Below, in pieces: positions 63,713 to 64,000 of a stretch of DNA of 64,000 nt (positions are counted from its first letter, which is position 1; every line of letters begins with the position of its first letter). This DNA comes from JADKCL01 sp046329055 (GTDB lineage: Bacteria; Bacteroidota; Bacteroidia; J057; JADKCL01). The notes below the pieces were generated by a model that made no database searches, was not told the origin of the DNA, and worked only from the letters and a program-made list of their open reading frames with translations. A program made the position numbers and the translations under genes. Where the stretch lies: positions 1-64,000 of the forward strand of contig JAXLVK010000002.1 of the NCBI GenBank assembly GCA_046329055.1. The letters are read 5' to 3'.

Positions 63713-64000
63713 ATGGAGGACTGGACCATCCATGTGGAGGACCAGGCACTGCCGGACGATATGCGCTATGTGGTCCGCCGCCTCCAAGAGTACAATACCG
63801 AAAACTCCCCAGTCCCATTTGAACGCAGAGACATCCGACTTTTTGTGCGCAATGCCGCTGGAGAGATCGTGGGAGGGCTGCTGGGGTCGGTGCACATGCA
63901 CTGCCTCGTCATCCAGATCATGTGGGTGAGCGACGAAATCCGCCGACAAGGCTTGGGCCGCAGGATGGTGGAGCAGGCAGAGAAGATGGCCATCGAATCT
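63713..64000 (+). CDS. GNAT-family N-acetyltransferase, 3' end outside window
   Basis: The visible 96 residues, from ATG 63713, show a GNAT pattern: an N-terminal strand and helix, the GEIVGGLLGSVHMHCLVIQIMWVSD strands, and motif A EIRRQGLGRRMVEQAEKMA (acetyl-CoA binding Q/RxxGxG/A). The C-terminal half is cut off by the window edge. Substrate unknown. It follows the muconolactone-isomerase-like gene after eight bases and is probably in the same unit. Confidence 0.85.
   Translation, partial: MEDWTIHVEDQALPDDMRYVVRRLQEYNTENSPVPFERRDIRLFVRNAAGEIVGGLLGSVHMHCLVIQIMWVSDEIRRQGLGRRMVEQAEKMAIES

Noticed and set aside
1..64000. CRISPR arrays, tRNA or rRNA genes, prophage or integrase genes
   Set aside because: No regularly spaced repeats, no tRNA-like cloverleaf and no phage or integrase protein could be recognised by eye.

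Overview
The window looks like chromosome from a G+C-rich member of the Bacteroidota. Supporting evidence is phylum-typical: the type IX secretion genes porU and porV side by side, two cargo proteins with C-terminal type IX sorting domains, an rnc-fabF-acpP block divergent from an IPExxxVDY-family gene and pyk, a GTG/ATGA-overlap gene style, and TAnnTTTG-type -7 promoter boxes. No rRNA, tRNA, CRISPR array, transposase or prophage was recognised.

Layout. 1-3.4 kb: a partial D-Ala-D-Ala dipeptidase lipoprotein, then an M1 peptidase and a cyclophilin both shredded by many frameshifts. 3.5-9.9 kb: thioredoxin-fold protein, ZIP metal transporter, small membrane protein, a gene-poor stretch ending in an orphan terminator, an outer-membrane-like protein, an intact M1/HEAT aminopeptidase and a biotin carboxyl carrier protein. 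10-15 kb: three unrecognised genes, a methyltransferase and a delta-60-repeat secreted protein. 15-20 kb: hydrolase, a 42-bp-arm hairpin, two very small genes, ogt, a glycosyltransferase and selD. 20-26 kb: a three-gene DsbD-type reductase cluster, purQ and a GT39-like membrane glycosyltransferase. 26-34 kb: an envelope block (PpiD-like chaperone, CNNM/CorC-type transporter, two LptC-like lipoproteins), then an M20 amidohydrolase and a heptosyltransferase-like GT9. 33-39 kb: rnc, fabF, acpP, IPExxxVDY, pyk and class II aldolase. 39-45 kb: ECF sigma factor overlapping an anti-sigma/VWA fusion, a Nudix hydrolase and a glycine-rich type IX cargo. 45-50 kb: GIY-YIG-like and VOC proteins, a SWIM zinc-finger protein, and an AT-rich two-gene unit (AAA ATPase plus a small PD-(D/E)XK-like protein). 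50-64 kb: IcmF-type acyl-CoA mutase, a TMTC-like membrane protein, porU, porV, a BadF/GlcNAc-kinase-like protein, a spermidine-synthase-like methyltransferase and small genes.

Functional links. PorU (sortase) and PorV (shuttle) would process cargo such as the proteins at 13396-14952 and 43206-45203. The DsbD cluster would carry electrons to periplasmic thiols. LptC-like, PpiD, GT9 and GT2 genes point to LPS and outer-membrane assembly. IcmF and the biotin carrier point to branched-chain or propionyl-type acyl-CoA metabolism.

The most notable items are the AT-rich ATPase/nuclease-like pair (a candidate defence unit), the long hairpin whose three mismatches all become G-U pairs in minus-strand RNA, a dispersed inverted-repeat element that supplies the stop codon of two different genes, and a thioredoxin-like domain with both cysteines replaced by serine. 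Several single-base frameshifts (icmF, porU, 1.9-3.4 kb) may be assembly errors and limit what can be said about those genes.
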